A stretch of DNA of 44,219 nucleotides from CAZEGV01 sp964511645 (GCA_964511645.1 CAZEGV010000013.1:1-44219); one strand, 5' to 3'; numbered from the stretch's first letter, positions 16,751 to 25,025 are shown. Translations and numbers: made by a program. The notes: generated from the letters alone by a model not told the origin.

Positions 16751-17287
16751 ATGAAAACACGACAACCACACAAACTATTGCGGCACAACACAATCGAAAT
16801 GAATGAATCAATCTATGTTTCAATACTCAACTTCACATATAAGAAATATAAACTTACTGTGCATTCAGGACGGTTGGATTTTACATTAGAATTTCCGGAT
16901 CAATCATATATCACCGATTCGTTTAATGGACTCTCAAAAAGAAAACGGTTATATCAACAAATAGACAATGGAGTGTACGAGTGGTTAAAAGAAAAAGAGC
17001 AGGCTATCAAACTTACGGAAGCAATGGATGGAATTATTCATTTTAAAATTCCTTTTGAGTATGCAGAATACCATATTGCAATTGACACCAACAGAGAAAG
17101 AGGCTGGATACTATTCCCTGAGTATATAAATGGATTTGATTTTGATGAGATTTATCTTCAGATAGCCGAATTGCCTCTGATTGCAGATGGAGAGTTAAAT
17201 CATATATTAAGGGATAAGCTAGAAGATCTTGGTATAAATCTTCCTGCGACACCGTACGAAGTAGGGTTATCGGTAACAAATAAATAA
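16751..17287 (+). CDS. Hypothetical protein after methyltransferase
   Basis: A 178-residue protein, or 162 if it starts at the ATG at 16799 (MNESIYVSIL), which may be more natural. It has alternating beta strands and an acidic C-terminal half, and no motif I recognise. It is 50 bases after the methyltransferase, same direction, and converges with the secreted-protein gene at 17298 with a ten-base gap. It may be part of the restriction-modification operon. Confidence 0.55.
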   Translation: MKTRQPHKLLRHNTIEMNESIYVSILNFTYKKYKLTVHSGRLDFTLEFPDQSYITDSFNGLSKRKRLYQQIDNGVYEWLKEKEQAIKLTEAMDGIIHFKIPFEYAEYHIAIDTNRERGWILFPEYINGFDFDEIYLQIAELPLIADGELNHILRDKLEDLGINLPATPYEVGLSVTNK

Positions 17288-17297
17288 AAGATGAGTA

Positions 17298-18032
17298 TTA
17301 CTTAATCTCTTTAATTCTTATAGTTGCACCTGTACAATCATCTGTTGTTACCCAGAAAGTATCGTTAATAGTAAGCTCAAATATATTAGAATTTGCAGTG
17401 ATTAGTTGTGTGTCACCGTTCGAAATATTGATGTCCCCAGATCCTACAAACGCTGCTGTAATTGTAGCGTCAATTTCATAAATACCAGAACTTATCACTG
17501 TAAATATTCCTGTTGCTGCATTATATGTAATACCTCTTTCGATTGTTGTTACGTCATATATGATTGTTGTTAAAGCCGTAATAGCGGGTCCAGTATACGC
17601 TCCAACATAATATGCAGATAGTGTACTTGTTGAATTACCTGCATTAAGTGCGTAAGGCACAGACAACAATTGTGATGATCCAAGGCTTACAAATGAAGAG
17701 CCACCTGTTGTATCAACTAATACTTCTAACCAATATGAAGAGTTTCCCCAGTTTATCGAACTAAAATCACCTGAGTTTACAGAACCTTCTCCCACATTCG
17801 CTGAAAAATATCCAGAAGCAGAAGTTGGTACTGCTGAATGTGTTTCTGAATAAACTACTGTTCCATTACCTGATATTGAGTGAATATCGAATTGAACAGC
17901 TACACTTTGATTTGCAAAAGGAGCTCCTAAAGTATCTGTTAATGTTGATTGAAATGCAAATGCTTGCGGTGCTTGTCCAAAACTTAAGATTGAAACTAGA
18001 CTTACGAATAATGATGTGATTACTTTTTTCAT
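17298..18032 (-). CDS. Secreted surface protein, C1q/tail-fibre-like
   Basis: A 244-residue protein with a signal peptide (1-25, ending near GQAPQAFA). The N-terminal half is a Bacteroidota surface module (FQSTLTDTLG...VQFDIHSISG...LLSVPYALNA). The C-terminal half (from TALTTIIYDV) is predicted all-beta and resembles a C1q/TNF-like or phage-fibre head trimer. It is probably exported and displayed. It follows the T9SS-tagged gene by eight bases in one operon. On a mobile element it may mediate adhesion or surface change. Confidence 0.6.
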   Translation of the reverse strand: MKKVITSLFVSLVSILSFGQAPQAFAFQSTLTDTLGAPFANQSVAVQFDIHSISGNGTVVYSETHSAVPTSASGYFSANVGEGSVNSGDFSSINWGNSSYWLEVLVDTTGGSSFVSLGSSQLLSVPYALNAGNSTSTLSAYYVGAYTGPAITALTTIIYDVTTIERGITYNAATGIFTVISSGIYEIDATITAAFVGSGDINISNGDTQLITANSNIFELTINDTFWVTTDDCTGATIRIKEIK

Positions 18033-18040
18033 GATCTGTT

Positions 18041-18469
18041 TTATAATTTAATTATCATTTGATTTTTATACCCTGGTGAACTAATAAAATAAGTACCTTC
18101 TGGTAATTCAGAAACATCTATACTTCCTGAAGTAACCGTCATCAATAAAACACCTTGAATACTATAAATTTCAACTACAGAGTTGGTAGGAAGATTTATA
18201 TTCAGTGAATTATTTGTTGGATTAGGATAAACAAGAAACGTTGCGGGTTCCAATTTAGAATTTTCAATACTTAAAAAATTATCTTCTATTCCATTTTCTT
18301 GACCTCCTTCAGACATTATATTAGATCCTTCATAGTGATGAAGATAAACTCCCCCTCCTGCATTATTTGCAATAAGATTACCATTTTGTCCCGTCCAAGC
18401 TACAGTTAACTGTGCTCTAACCGAATATGAAGAAGCTATAAATATTACAAGTAGTAAAAGATATTTCAT
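18041..18469 (-). CDS. T9SS type A sorting domain protein
   Basis: A 142-residue protein: signal peptide (1-19), a short central part, and a C-terminal type IX secretion sorting domain (from FLVYPNPTNNSLNI to GTYFI...MIIKL). The tag sends proteins across the outer membrane of Bacteroidota with a type IX system. The part in front of the tag is only about 60 residues, so it is a small cargo. It is first in the operon with the C1q-like gene. A promoter lies just upstream (18492-18512) and overlaps a long hairpin. Confidence 0.75.
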   Translation of the reverse strand: MKYLLLLVIFIASSYSVRAQLTVAWTGQNGNLIANNAGGGVYLHHYEGSNIMSEGGQENGIEDNFLSIENSKLEPATFLVYPNPTNNSLNINLPTNSVVEIYSIQGVLLMTVTSGSIDVSELPEGTYFISSPGYKNQMIIKL

Positions 18470-18491
18470 AGTAGATTACTTTAATAAGTGC

Positions 18492-18499
18492 TCAAATAT
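18492..18499 (-). promoter_or_regulatory. -7 promoter box for T9SS gene
   Basis: Read on the minus strand this is TATATTTG, matching the Bacteroidota TAnnTTTG box, with a TTTG element 18 bases further upstream. That TTTG falls inside the left arm of the 18513-18556 inverted repeat, so a protein bound there would block this promoter. Confidence 0.6.
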
Positions 18500-18512
18500 A
18501 CGAAAAAAAATG

Positions 18513-18556
18513 AAATAACAAAGCACTTGTGCTCTGGCACAGGTGCTTTGTTATTT
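18513..18556. promoter_or_regulatory. 20-bp-arm inverted repeat between genes
   Basis: Arms 18513-18532 and 18537-18556 pair over 20 bases with one G-T wobble around a TCTG loop. It lies between the divergent T9SS gene and the XRE regulator, overlapping the upstream promoter element of the former. It could be an operator for the XRE protein, an attenuator, or a bidirectional terminator. Confidence 0.6.
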
Positions 18557-18569
18557 GTCCCTTTGTTAT

Positions 18570-18845
18570 GTGATTAAAAAGGACATTAATAATAAGCGAA
18601 AACTCATAAGAGACCAAGAAGGTTTAAACCTACTAGCAACTAGTATTAAACAAACTAGAGAAAATATGAAATTAACTCAAGAAGACTTAGCTCACAATGC
18701 TAATATTTCAGTTAGTCAAGTTTCTAGAATAGAAAACGGCACCATTAATCCAACCGTATCTACTATATTTCACATTGCACGAGCTATGAAAATTCCAGTA
18801 TCAGACCTTTTCAAGTTCACTCTAGGCCCTTTGGAGCAAAGCTAA
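18570..18845 (+). CDS. XRE-family transcriptional regulator
   Basis: A 91-residue helix-turn-helix protein. LTQEDLAHNANISVSQVSR is the helix-turn-helix, followed by IENGTINPTVSTIFHIARAM, as in Cro/CI and HipB-type regulators. I chose the GTG at 18570 (giving MIKKDINNKRK); the earlier GTG at 18543 lies within the hairpin and is unlikely. No toxin partner is adjacent. It may repress the divergent T9SS operon or its own gene through the 20-bp inverted repeat. Confidence 0.8.
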   Translation: MIKKDINNKRKLIRDQEGLNLLATSIKQTRENMKLTQEDLAHNANISVSQVSRIENGTINPTVSTIFHIARAMKIPVSDLFKFTLGPLEQS

Positions 18846-18876
18846 TTATGTTGACATTGGTTATTAATATGTGGCA

Positions 18877-18898
18877 ATTTTAGGCCATGACCTAAAAT
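18877..18898. promoter_or_regulatory. Inverted repeat upstream of resolvase
   Basis: ATTTTAGG and CCTAAAAT are perfect 8-bp arms around CCATGA. It lies 83 bases upstream of the serine resolvase gene, where res or operator sites usually sit. The symmetry and position are the only evidence. Confidence 0.45.
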
Positions 18899-18980
18899 GG
18901 TACAGTTAGTATTTTGTATTTAATGAGTTTTGAGGTGTATATTTAAGCCACGCTAAATTTAATACAACTATACTTACTGT

Positions 18981-19571
18981 ATGGACACAGTAAAGTACGT
19001 ACGAACCTCTATGGTTTCTCAGAATACAGAGCGACAAGAAACCAACTCTTCAAAATTCAAGAAACTTTACATTGATAAATGTAGCGGTTCAATAAAATTG
19101 GCAGATCGACCACAGGGTAAGAAATTAATTAGTGATGTGGAAAATAACCTTGTAAAAGTGGTACACCTCCAAAGTATCGATAGACTGGGTAGAGATATTA
19201 TAGATATTTTAACCACTGTTAAATTTCTTAACAAGCACTCTGTAAATCTTTTTGTAGAAAACATTGGTATGTATTCATTAGTAAATGATAAACCAAACCC
19301 AAGTTTTTCCATGGTCATATCAGTACTTGGAAATGTGGCTGAGATGGAAAGGAACAATATGTTGGAACGTCAACAACAGGGAATATTAATCGCTAAGGCC
19401 AAAGGAACATACAGAGGTAGATTATCAGGAACGACAATGACAAAGGAAGATATTCTAACAAAATATGATAAAGTGGTAAAAGAACTTGCAGCAGGAGAAT
19501 CACTAAGAAGAGCTGCTGCTTTGTGCGGCTGTAGTTTAGGAACAGTCCAAAAGGTGAAACAATTAATGTGA
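18981..19571 (+). CDS. Small serine resolvase/invertase
   Basis: A 196-residue serine recombinase of the resolvase/invertase type. YVRTSMVSQNTERQ carries the catalytic serine (Ser 10), IDRLGRD the conserved arginine block, and GNVAEMERNNMLERQQQGI the dimer helix, followed by KGTYRGR and a C-terminal helix-turn-helix (LRRAAALCGCSLGTVQKV). It would resolve dimers or invert a segment. Start is ATG 18981. The second recombinase of a different family in this element suggests a role in replication-product resolution rather than integration. Confidence 0.9.
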   Translation: MDTVKYVRTSMVSQNTERQETNSSKFKKLYIDKCSGSIKLADRPQGKKLISDVENNLVKVVHLQSIDRLGRDIIDILTTVKFLNKHSVNLFVENIGMYSLVNDKPNPSFSMVISVLGNVAEMERNNMLERQQQGILIAKAKGTYRGRLSGTTMTKEDILTKYDKVVKELAAGESLRRAAALCGCSLGTVQKVKQLM

Positions 19572-19656
19572 TTACGAACCTTAGTTCATTAATGTACCAA
19601 AGACAAATACTCTGTAACTTATAGATGATACTTATTTCTTATGTTTAAATTTGAAC

Positions 19657-20844
19657 ATGCAAAAAAATGATCCTCTCAATAACTACTACAGTTCATCAAT
19701 AGCTGTATTTGAAATATTACAAAGATCGACCTATGCAATGATGCCGAAAATGTTAGATGAACAAAAGGAACACCTCATAAACATGAAAGAAGGATTTGAA
19801 GACTTGGTTAATCTAACAGATCCAGACATTGAATCTGTCAGTGGTATTGCAGCAATATTAAATATCAAGTTTAATCAGAATCTTTTCTTACATTATATAC
19901 AGCACAACTCAGAAAATAAGTTTCAAGAGTTACTATCAGAAGATAATGTTAATATAGATTTGCTAGGCCTTGTTTCAGGTATACAAGCATCCGTGATTTC
20001 TGTATCAAACACATTAAGTAAACTGGACAAAGGCATTAAACTTGATGAATTCTATACTGACTTCAAACCTGGAAGCTCATTTGTTTTTGGTAATATCAAT
20101 GATTTAAACTATTCAGTTGTTACCATCTACAATGATCTTGTAGAAAGTCACAAGGAGACTCTATCTAACATTGAAGACATAAAATTTTATGAAGATGTTG
20201 AATATAAAGAGTTCAACCGGTTATTCATTCCTGGACAAAAATCTAGTGGATGGGAATATTTAGCAGATCGTCTTGGGTTTAAAGAGGTAGAGATTGAAAC
20301 AATTTACCTTAATCGTATGCCAGTTATCAATGGCACCTATGTTTTTACATTCTTCGATACTGAAAGGGATAGAAGGTTAGATTATGCAACTCTAATTGCT
20401 GTACGTAAATATTTGGAATTTTTGACAGATACTGAAGGTTCAGGGAAAATAAATATAGTTGACGACCGTGACCGAAATTATCCAAACTTTGCACTGAGAC
20501 CTGAATATCATAAGAATATTGAATCAGCTTATGCATTACTTGAAAATGAATTCATAATCAGTGATTTGGATACTTTTAAAGGGGTATTTGTTCCTGGAGC
20601 GTACAAAGGTAAGGTACGTATAAGTAGTCATGCTACAGTTGCAGAAATTAAGCTGTTACTTACATATATTGAGGATTACATAAATGGGTATTCAAATCGT
20701 TGGATACGGTCTAGTCTACTTTTTGAAAAAGGAGATGGTACATCATTTACTAAGAATAGTTTTAACACTGCAAAACATAAACAAGTACCATCCAACCGTC
20801 AAAAACAAATTGAAAATATAGCTAAGACATTTAAAATGCTATAA
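19657..20844 (+). CDS. Hypothetical protein, 395-396 residues
   Basis: An unknown protein starting at ATG 19657 (MQKNDPLNNYY); a TTG two codons earlier lies in a promoter-like box. The first half is predicted mostly helical, the second half mixed. The C-terminus has SNRWIRSSLLFEKGDGTSFT and then a Lys/Gln-rich tail. A TAAATTTG box at 19646-19653 sits just three bases before the ATG, implying a near-leaderless transcript. It ends before 11-bp tandem repeats and a terminator that separate it from the ParB-like operon. Confidence 0.6.
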   Translation: MQKNDPLNNYYSSSIAVFEILQRSTYAMMPKMLDEQKEHLINMKEGFEDLVNLTDPDIESVSGIAAILNIKFNQNLFLHYIQHNSENKFQELLSEDNVNIDLLGLVSGIQASVISVSNTLSKLDKGIKLDEFYTDFKPGSSFVFGNINDLNYSVVTIYNDLVESHKETLSNIEDIKFYEDVEYKEFNRLFIPGQKSSGWEYLADRLGFKEVEIETIYLNRMPVINGTYVFTFFDTERDRRLDYATLIAVRKYLEFLTDTEGSGKINIVDDRDRNYPNFALRPEYHKNIESAYALLENEFIISDLDTFKGVFVPGAYKGKVRISSHATVAEIKLLLTYIEDYINGYSNRWIRSSLLFEKGDGTSFTKNSFNTAKHKQVPSNRQKQIENIAKTFKML

Positions 20845-20852
20845 GAAGATAG

Positions 20853-20885
20853 CACTCTATAATCACTCTACAATCACTCTGTAGT
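20853..20885. repeat. 11-bp tandem repeat, three units
   Basis: CACTCTATAAT, CACTCTACAAT and CACTCTGTAGT follow head to tail (20853-20863, 20864-20874, 20875-20885), ending just before a terminator and 68 bases before the ParB-like gene. One helical turn per unit suits cooperative binding. It may be a site for the ParB-like protein, or an operator for its operon. Confidence 0.55.
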
Positions 20886-20887
20886 TG

Positions 20888-20916
20888 CCCTGTGTCACTT
20901 GGATACAGGGTTTTTT
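20888..20916 (+). terminator. Intrinsic terminator
   Basis: CCCTGT (20888-20893) pairs with ACAGGG (20905-20910), followed by six T's. It ends the 19657-20844 transcript. Confidence 0.7.
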
Positions 20917-20953
20917 ATTGGAAATATTTGCATAAACAATTAAACATATTATC

Positions 20954-21793
20954 ATGCAAAACAATTTTCAAATTAACAAAACACTTGTGTGGTTAGAGCT
21001 ATCTAATATACATAAATGTGAAGACTACAGAGTTTATAATTCTAAGTTCGACAAAGGGCTTAATACCTCTATTAAATTAAATAACGTCATTGAGCCGTTC
21101 ACTGTAATTAAGAAAATGAAAAAGTACATTTTAATTAATGGCTTTCGAAGACATGACTACTTGGAAGAAATTTCTTCAGGTGACAAATTGGTTCCTGTCT
21201 GGGTCATCACAGATGATTTAACAGAGGCTCAAATTCAGATGCTCATACTTGATTTGGCACGTGTCCGACAAAAGGGTTATGTCGAAATCCTTAACGAATA
21301 CCATTTATACAATAAGCTTCTACCAAATAATCAAGGTAAGAAAAATGTTGAAAAATATCGAAGTAAAGACATTGCTGACAGAATAGGAACAAGTGTAAGT
21401 ACTCTACGACGGCTACTAAAAATTGATCGTATTAAGCCATCTCTGCTTACTGCTGTTGACTCAGGTGTCATTACCCTAAAGAAAGCTGAAGTTGATGCTA
21501 AAACAATAGAGCGTGAAAGGAATAAAGCAGATGAAAAATTTGATAATGAAGAAGTTGATGATGACTTTTCTAATGATGAAGACTCTGGACAGGATCAACC
21601 ACGCACTGTGAAGCGTTCCTATAAAGATAAATTGATTGACCTTAACATTCTTCCTGAATGTTGTCCCACTTGCAATCGTAATTTCAGCAACATTACATGG
21701 GATGAAATTCCAAAAATTTTCAATAAAAAACGAAAACCAGAAGAGAACCAGGTCGATTGGTTACGTCAAAATCTAACTAATAAAAATAAATAG
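20954..21793 (+). CDS. ParB-like N-terminal domain protein
   Basis: A 279-residue protein. The N-terminal domain is of the ParB/sulfiredoxin type, with INGFRRHDYL around 61-70 in place of the GxRR box. A helix-turn-helix follows (SKDIADRIGTSVSTLRRLL, about 136-154), then an acidic linker (EEVDDDFSNDED) and a C-terminal CCPTC motif. Such proteins bind DNA at specific sites; phage and island versions often accompany DNA methyltransferases. The gene is separated by one base from the methyltransferase-DUF5131 fusion, so the two are almost certainly co-translated and work together. ParA is absent, which argues against plain partition. Confidence 0.8.
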   Translation: MQNNFQINKTLVWLELSNIHKCEDYRVYNSKFDKGLNTSIKLNNVIEPFTVIKKMKKYILINGFRRHDYLEEISSGDKLVPVWVITDDLTEAQIQMLILDLARVRQKGYVEILNEYHLYNKLLPNNQGKKNVEKYRSKDIADRIGTSVSTLRRLLKIDRIKPSLLTAVDSGVITLKKAEVDAKTIERERNKADEKFDNEEVDDDFSNDEDSGQDQPRTVKRSYKDKLIDLNILPECCPTCNRNFSNITWDEIPKIFNKKRKPEENQVDWLRQNLTNKNK

Positions 21794-21794
21794 C

Positions 21795-23624
21795 ATGAAA
21801 AATAATGAACTAAAAAGAAGTGACGTAAAGGTCGTACGTAAAGCGCTAGTATTATGTTGTGGACATGGACTAGTTAGTGAAGCCCTGAGACAAGCAGGTT
21901 ACAAACTCCTGGGAGGAATTGATACTTCTGAAGCATCTCAAGAGGTGTATAAATTAAACTTTCCAAATTCCAAATTTTTACTAAAAAGCATAAGGGAATT
22001 GGATGTCCAAACGATATGTGATGAGTTTAAAATCCAACCTGGAGAGATTGACTTTACTGAGATTAGTAATCCTTGTACCGATACATCTACTACAGGTGAA
22101 CAAGTTCTCTTCTCAGCAACCAATGACTTATATTTTGTAGCAGCTAAGTTAGCTATTCAATTGAGAAGCAAGGTAATTCTCTTTGAAAACGTAAAAGCTC
22201 TATCAGAAAAAAAAATGAATATTCTTTTAGCAATGCTAAATGCAATACTTAAAAGGGAAGGAGCAGACTATTGGATAGATACAGTTGTATTAGATAGTCA
22301 CTTGTATGGAGACAGTCAGAGTAGATCTAGAGTGTTCATTCAGATGACTCTGAAATCATTAGGCAAACCAGTTTGGCCAATACCAGTTAATGTAAGTAAA
22401 CGCAAGAATATTAGTGACGTAATTCCAAATGCAGAGTATTTGGTTTCAACAAATTTTGGTGAGAGAATATATTACCCTCATGAACCAGCACCAACAATTA
22501 CTGCTCATCCAAACCTAAAAGTATTTGATCAGGATGGCTTACGAAAAGTAAGTACTATCGAACTTGCAGATTTTATGGGGTTACCAAAAAACTTTCAACT
22601 AACAGGAAGCATTGCGAGTCAAGAACTTGGTCTAGGTAATGGTGTATGTGTAAATGTAATGCGTGAAATAGTATCTAGAATTAAGAACTGCGTGTTGGAT
22701 TTGGAGAAACCTAAAGAATCTGTAACAACTTCATTAGTAAATTTAGTTGAAGAGCAAATTGAGACAGAGTTGGATGACATGAGCAATCAACAGATGCAAT
22801 CAGGCCTTGAGGAGTCTCATATTAAATGGACAAATTTTACTTGGAACCCATGGACAGGATGTAAAAAAATATCAGCAGGCTGTAAATACTGTTATATGTT
22901 TAGAGATGGTGACAGATATGGAAATGATCATCATCAGATAAAAAAAACCACACCGTCTACATTTAACAAGCCATTGAAGATAAATGAACCCAAGATGGTG
23001 TTTACTTGCTCCTGGTCAGATTTCTTTATTGAAGAGGCAGATGAGTGGCGTGATGAAGCTTGGGATATAATTAGAAAGACACCCCACCTAACATACCAGA
23101 TTCTTACTAAGCGCCCTGAACGTATTACTCAATGTTTACCTAAAGATTGGAATGAAGGCTACCCAAATGTGTGGTTGGGAGTTACTGTCGAAAACCAAGA
23201 AAGTGTAAATCGTGCGGAGATATTAGCTAAAATACCAGCACAGATACGTTTTATTAGTGCAGAACCACTCTTAGGACCGTTGGATTTACTAACCCCATTA
23301 AACGCAACATTGATGCAATGTTTTCATTGGCTTATTATTGGGGGTGAGAGTGGTAACAATACAGGAAAGCACCTTTATCGTCCGTGTAAAACAGATTGGA
23401 TTAGCCAATTAATAATGGATACCACAACACATTCAGAGGTGAAAATATTCATAAAGCAAACTGGAACATACCTAGCAAAAGAATTAGGGTTAAAGAAAAG
23501 GCACGGTGATGATGTCGCTGAATTTCCTGAATGGATGCAGATTCAAGAATGGCCTTCAACTAATAAAGATGATACTGATGACCTAAAATCAGCAGCATTA
23601 CTCGCAAATAAACTTACAGATTAA
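21795..23624 (+). CDS. C5-methyltransferase-DUF5131 fusion
   Basis: A 609-residue two-domain enzyme. Residues 15-300 are a C5 methyltransferase: motif I VLCCGHGLVSEAL, motif IV NPCTDTS (Cys 94, with Thr in place of Gln), motif VI FENV (130-133), motif VIII QSRSR (175-179), motif IX STIELADFMGLP and motif X GNGV. After a charged linker, residues 342-585 match the phage Gp37/Gp68 (DUF5131) family, which resembles radical-SAM enzymes: WNPWTGCKKISAGCKYCY (CX6CX2C, Cys 356, 363, 366), SWSDFF, TKRPER, LGVTVENQ, SAEPLLGPLDL and IIGGESG. Both halves would use S-adenosylmethionine, so the protein may methylate a base and modify it further by radical chemistry. The combined reaction is inference. It forms an operon with the ParB-like gene. 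Confidence 0.85.
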   Translation: MKNNELKRSDVKVVRKALVLCCGHGLVSEALRQAGYKLLGGIDTSEASQEVYKLNFPNSKFLLKSIRELDVQTICDEFKIQPGEIDFTEISNPCTDTSTTGEQVLFSATNDLYFVAAKLAIQLRSKVILFENVKALSEKKMNILLAMLNAILKREGADYWIDTVVLDSHLYGDSQSRSRVFIQMTLKSLGKPVWPIPVNVSKRKNISDVIPNAEYLVSTNFGERIYYPHEPAPTITAHPNLKVFDQDGLRKVSTIELADFMGLPKNFQLTGSIASQELGLGNGVCVNVMREIVSRIKNCVLDLEKPKESVTTSLVNLVEEQIETELDDMSNQQMQSGLEESHIKWTNFTWNPWTGCKKISAGCKYCYMFRDGDRYGNDHHQIKKTTPSTFNKPLKINEPKMVFTCSWSDFFIEEADEWRDEAWDIIRKTPHLTYQILTKRPERITQCLPKDWNEGYPNVWLGVTVENQESVNRAEILAKIPAQIRFISAEPLLGPLDLLTPLNATLMQCFHWLIIGGESGNNTGKHLYRPCKTDWISQLIMDTTTHSEVKIFIKQTGTYLAKELGLKKRHGDDVAEFPEWMQIQEWPSTNKDDTDDLKSAALLANKLTD

Positions 23625-23668
23625 AATACCTTATCAATTGAATTATCAACGCTAAAAATAAATATATC

Positions 23669-24340
23669 ATGAATAAAAAATTAATAAGTAAAATAACCAA
23701 TAATGGTAGTATAGAGTTTATTCCTGCACCCCTAGTAATTGAAAGGGTTGCTGAAATCAACAACCCTGTATACAGTATAGACACTATAGGTGGTGCTATT
23801 TGTTATCTCCATTTAGATGAGGCTATTGAGAGATATAATAACGACCCTACTGCCTACGCTTTTATCGTAAGAGACAACAACAGAAAAAGTATTGAATTCC
23901 GCTTACTTTTATTTTACAAAAACGCTCCATTCCTCGTAGATATTAATTATCTACATTCTCTTAGAAAGAGACTCGTTTGCATAGCAAGTATGCTTCAAAA
24001 TAAGGATGATTCATTTGCGCGTTACTGTGTTTCTGACGAGTTAGCCATGTTCAATAAGTGTTATCATTTTACCCCTCAGTTAATGGACGACTTTAGGTTT
24101 GATCTTCATAAAAATTTAGTGTGGTTACAAGAACTGGGGTTAAACGGTAGTAACGTAGATTTAGTAAATGCCTGCTTAACAATTGTAGAGGGCATCAAAA
24201 AGAAAATAGAACCTTACATCTTTAATTTTGATTCTAAAGCTGAATGTGTACCAGACCCAATTTATTTAATGACAGATTCTGTAGTTGATACACTTACCGC
24301 TAAAGAAATAGCTGCGAAAAATAAAGATAAGGTGAATTAA
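23669..24340 (+). CDS. Hypothetical protein
   Basis: A 223-residue protein of unknown family, 44 bases after the methyltransferase-DUF5131 gene and in the same direction. The first 110 residues are predicted beta/alpha, and the rest helical (LMDDFRFDLHKNLVWLQELG). No catalytic motif is visible. By position it is a candidate third component of that modification operon. Confidence 0.55.
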   Translation: MNKKLISKITNNGSIEFIPAPLVIERVAEINNPVYSIDTIGGAICYLHLDEAIERYNNDPTAYAFIVRDNNRKSIEFRLLLFYKNAPFLVDINYLHSLRKRLVCIASMLQNKDDSFARYCVSDELAMFNKCYHFTPQLMDDFRFDLHKNLVWLQELGLNGSNVDLVNACLTIVEGIKKKIEPYIFNFDSKAECVPDPIYLMTDSVVDTLTAKEIAAKNKDKVN

Positions 24341-24387
24341 ACAATAATGAAGTTTCACAAAAAAACAAAACAAATAAAAACAAAACA

Positions 24388-24699
24388 ATGAAGACAAGAC
24401 AAAGAAGTATGCAAGATTTTAAAGAGTTTTTAAGAATAGTTTATCTTAAGAAAAAAGGAACAGGTGTATTTTTATCAGACGATAGCTATTGTTCTTACTT
24501 AAGACAATTTATAAAAATAAGGAGAATCAGTGAACATAAATTACACACACTTTCAAAGAGTGGAATGATGCGAGAGATTTTTAAATTTGAAGATGTTGAA
24601 ATAGGGTGTGAAAACTTTGCTTATTATAAGTCTGGTGCTGATGCATACTATGATTACATAAGATACACAATGGGGTATTACCAATCATCAGCAGCATAA
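24388..24699 (+). CDS. Hypothetical protein
   Basis: A 103-residue basic protein with alternating helices and aromatic residues (FAYYKSGADAYYDYIRY). The start is ATG 24388. No family is recognised. It is placed just before the excisionase-like gene, so it may belong to the integration module. Confidence 0.5.
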   Translation: MKTRQRSMQDFKEFLRIVYLKKKGTGVFLSDDSYCSYLRQFIKIRRISEHKLHTLSKSGMMREIFKFEDVEIGCENFAYYKSGADAYYDYIRYTMGYYQSSAA

Positions 24700-24743
24700 A
24701 GCAATAATTTTCAACTTCCTAAAACGTTATCTCTTTTAAATTT

Positions 24744-25025
24744 GTGAACACAAACCCTTCAATAGAATCGCTCAGTAAAGATATTCTAAACCTCAAGAAC
24801 CTAATTATTGGACTTGCCTCTCAATTACAGGAGCAAGACAACACGCTTCTTGGAGGTTGGATTTCTGAAGAGAAAGCTATTACTATTACCGGTTTAAGTA
24901 AGTCGTCACTATATCGACTGCGTAAATCCGGTAAGGTAAGAAGCTCGTTTATTGTTGGGAAAGGAATGTTTTATATGTTAAGTGATTTTAAACGACTACT
25001 GGACACAAACCACAGATTAACATGA
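24744..25025 (+). CDS. Excisionase-like helix-turn-helix protein
   Basis: A 93-residue protein with a MerR/excisionase-type helix-turn-helix: WISEEKAITITGLSKSSLYR is followed by LRKSGKVRSSFIVGKGMFYM and a C-terminal helix. Bacteroidota elements commonly have such a protein just upstream of the integrase. Its stop overlaps the integrase start (ATGA at 25022-25025), so the two are co-translated. The start is GTG 24744; no better start is visible. It likely binds near the ends and steers the integrase toward excision. Confidence 0.75.
   Translation: MNTNPSIESLSKDILNLKNLIIGLASQLQEQDNTLLGGWISEEKAITITGLSKSSLYRLRKSGKVRSSFIVGKGMFYMLSDFKRLLDTNHRLT

Noticed and set aside
18543..18569. Upstream start of the XRE gene
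   Set aside because: The GTG at 18543 is inside the right arm of a 44-bp hairpin; the GTG at 18570 gives a typical XRE N-terminus.
20954..21793. Classic ParAB partition system
   Set aside because: No ParA ATPase gene is adjacent; the partner is a methyltransferase fusion.
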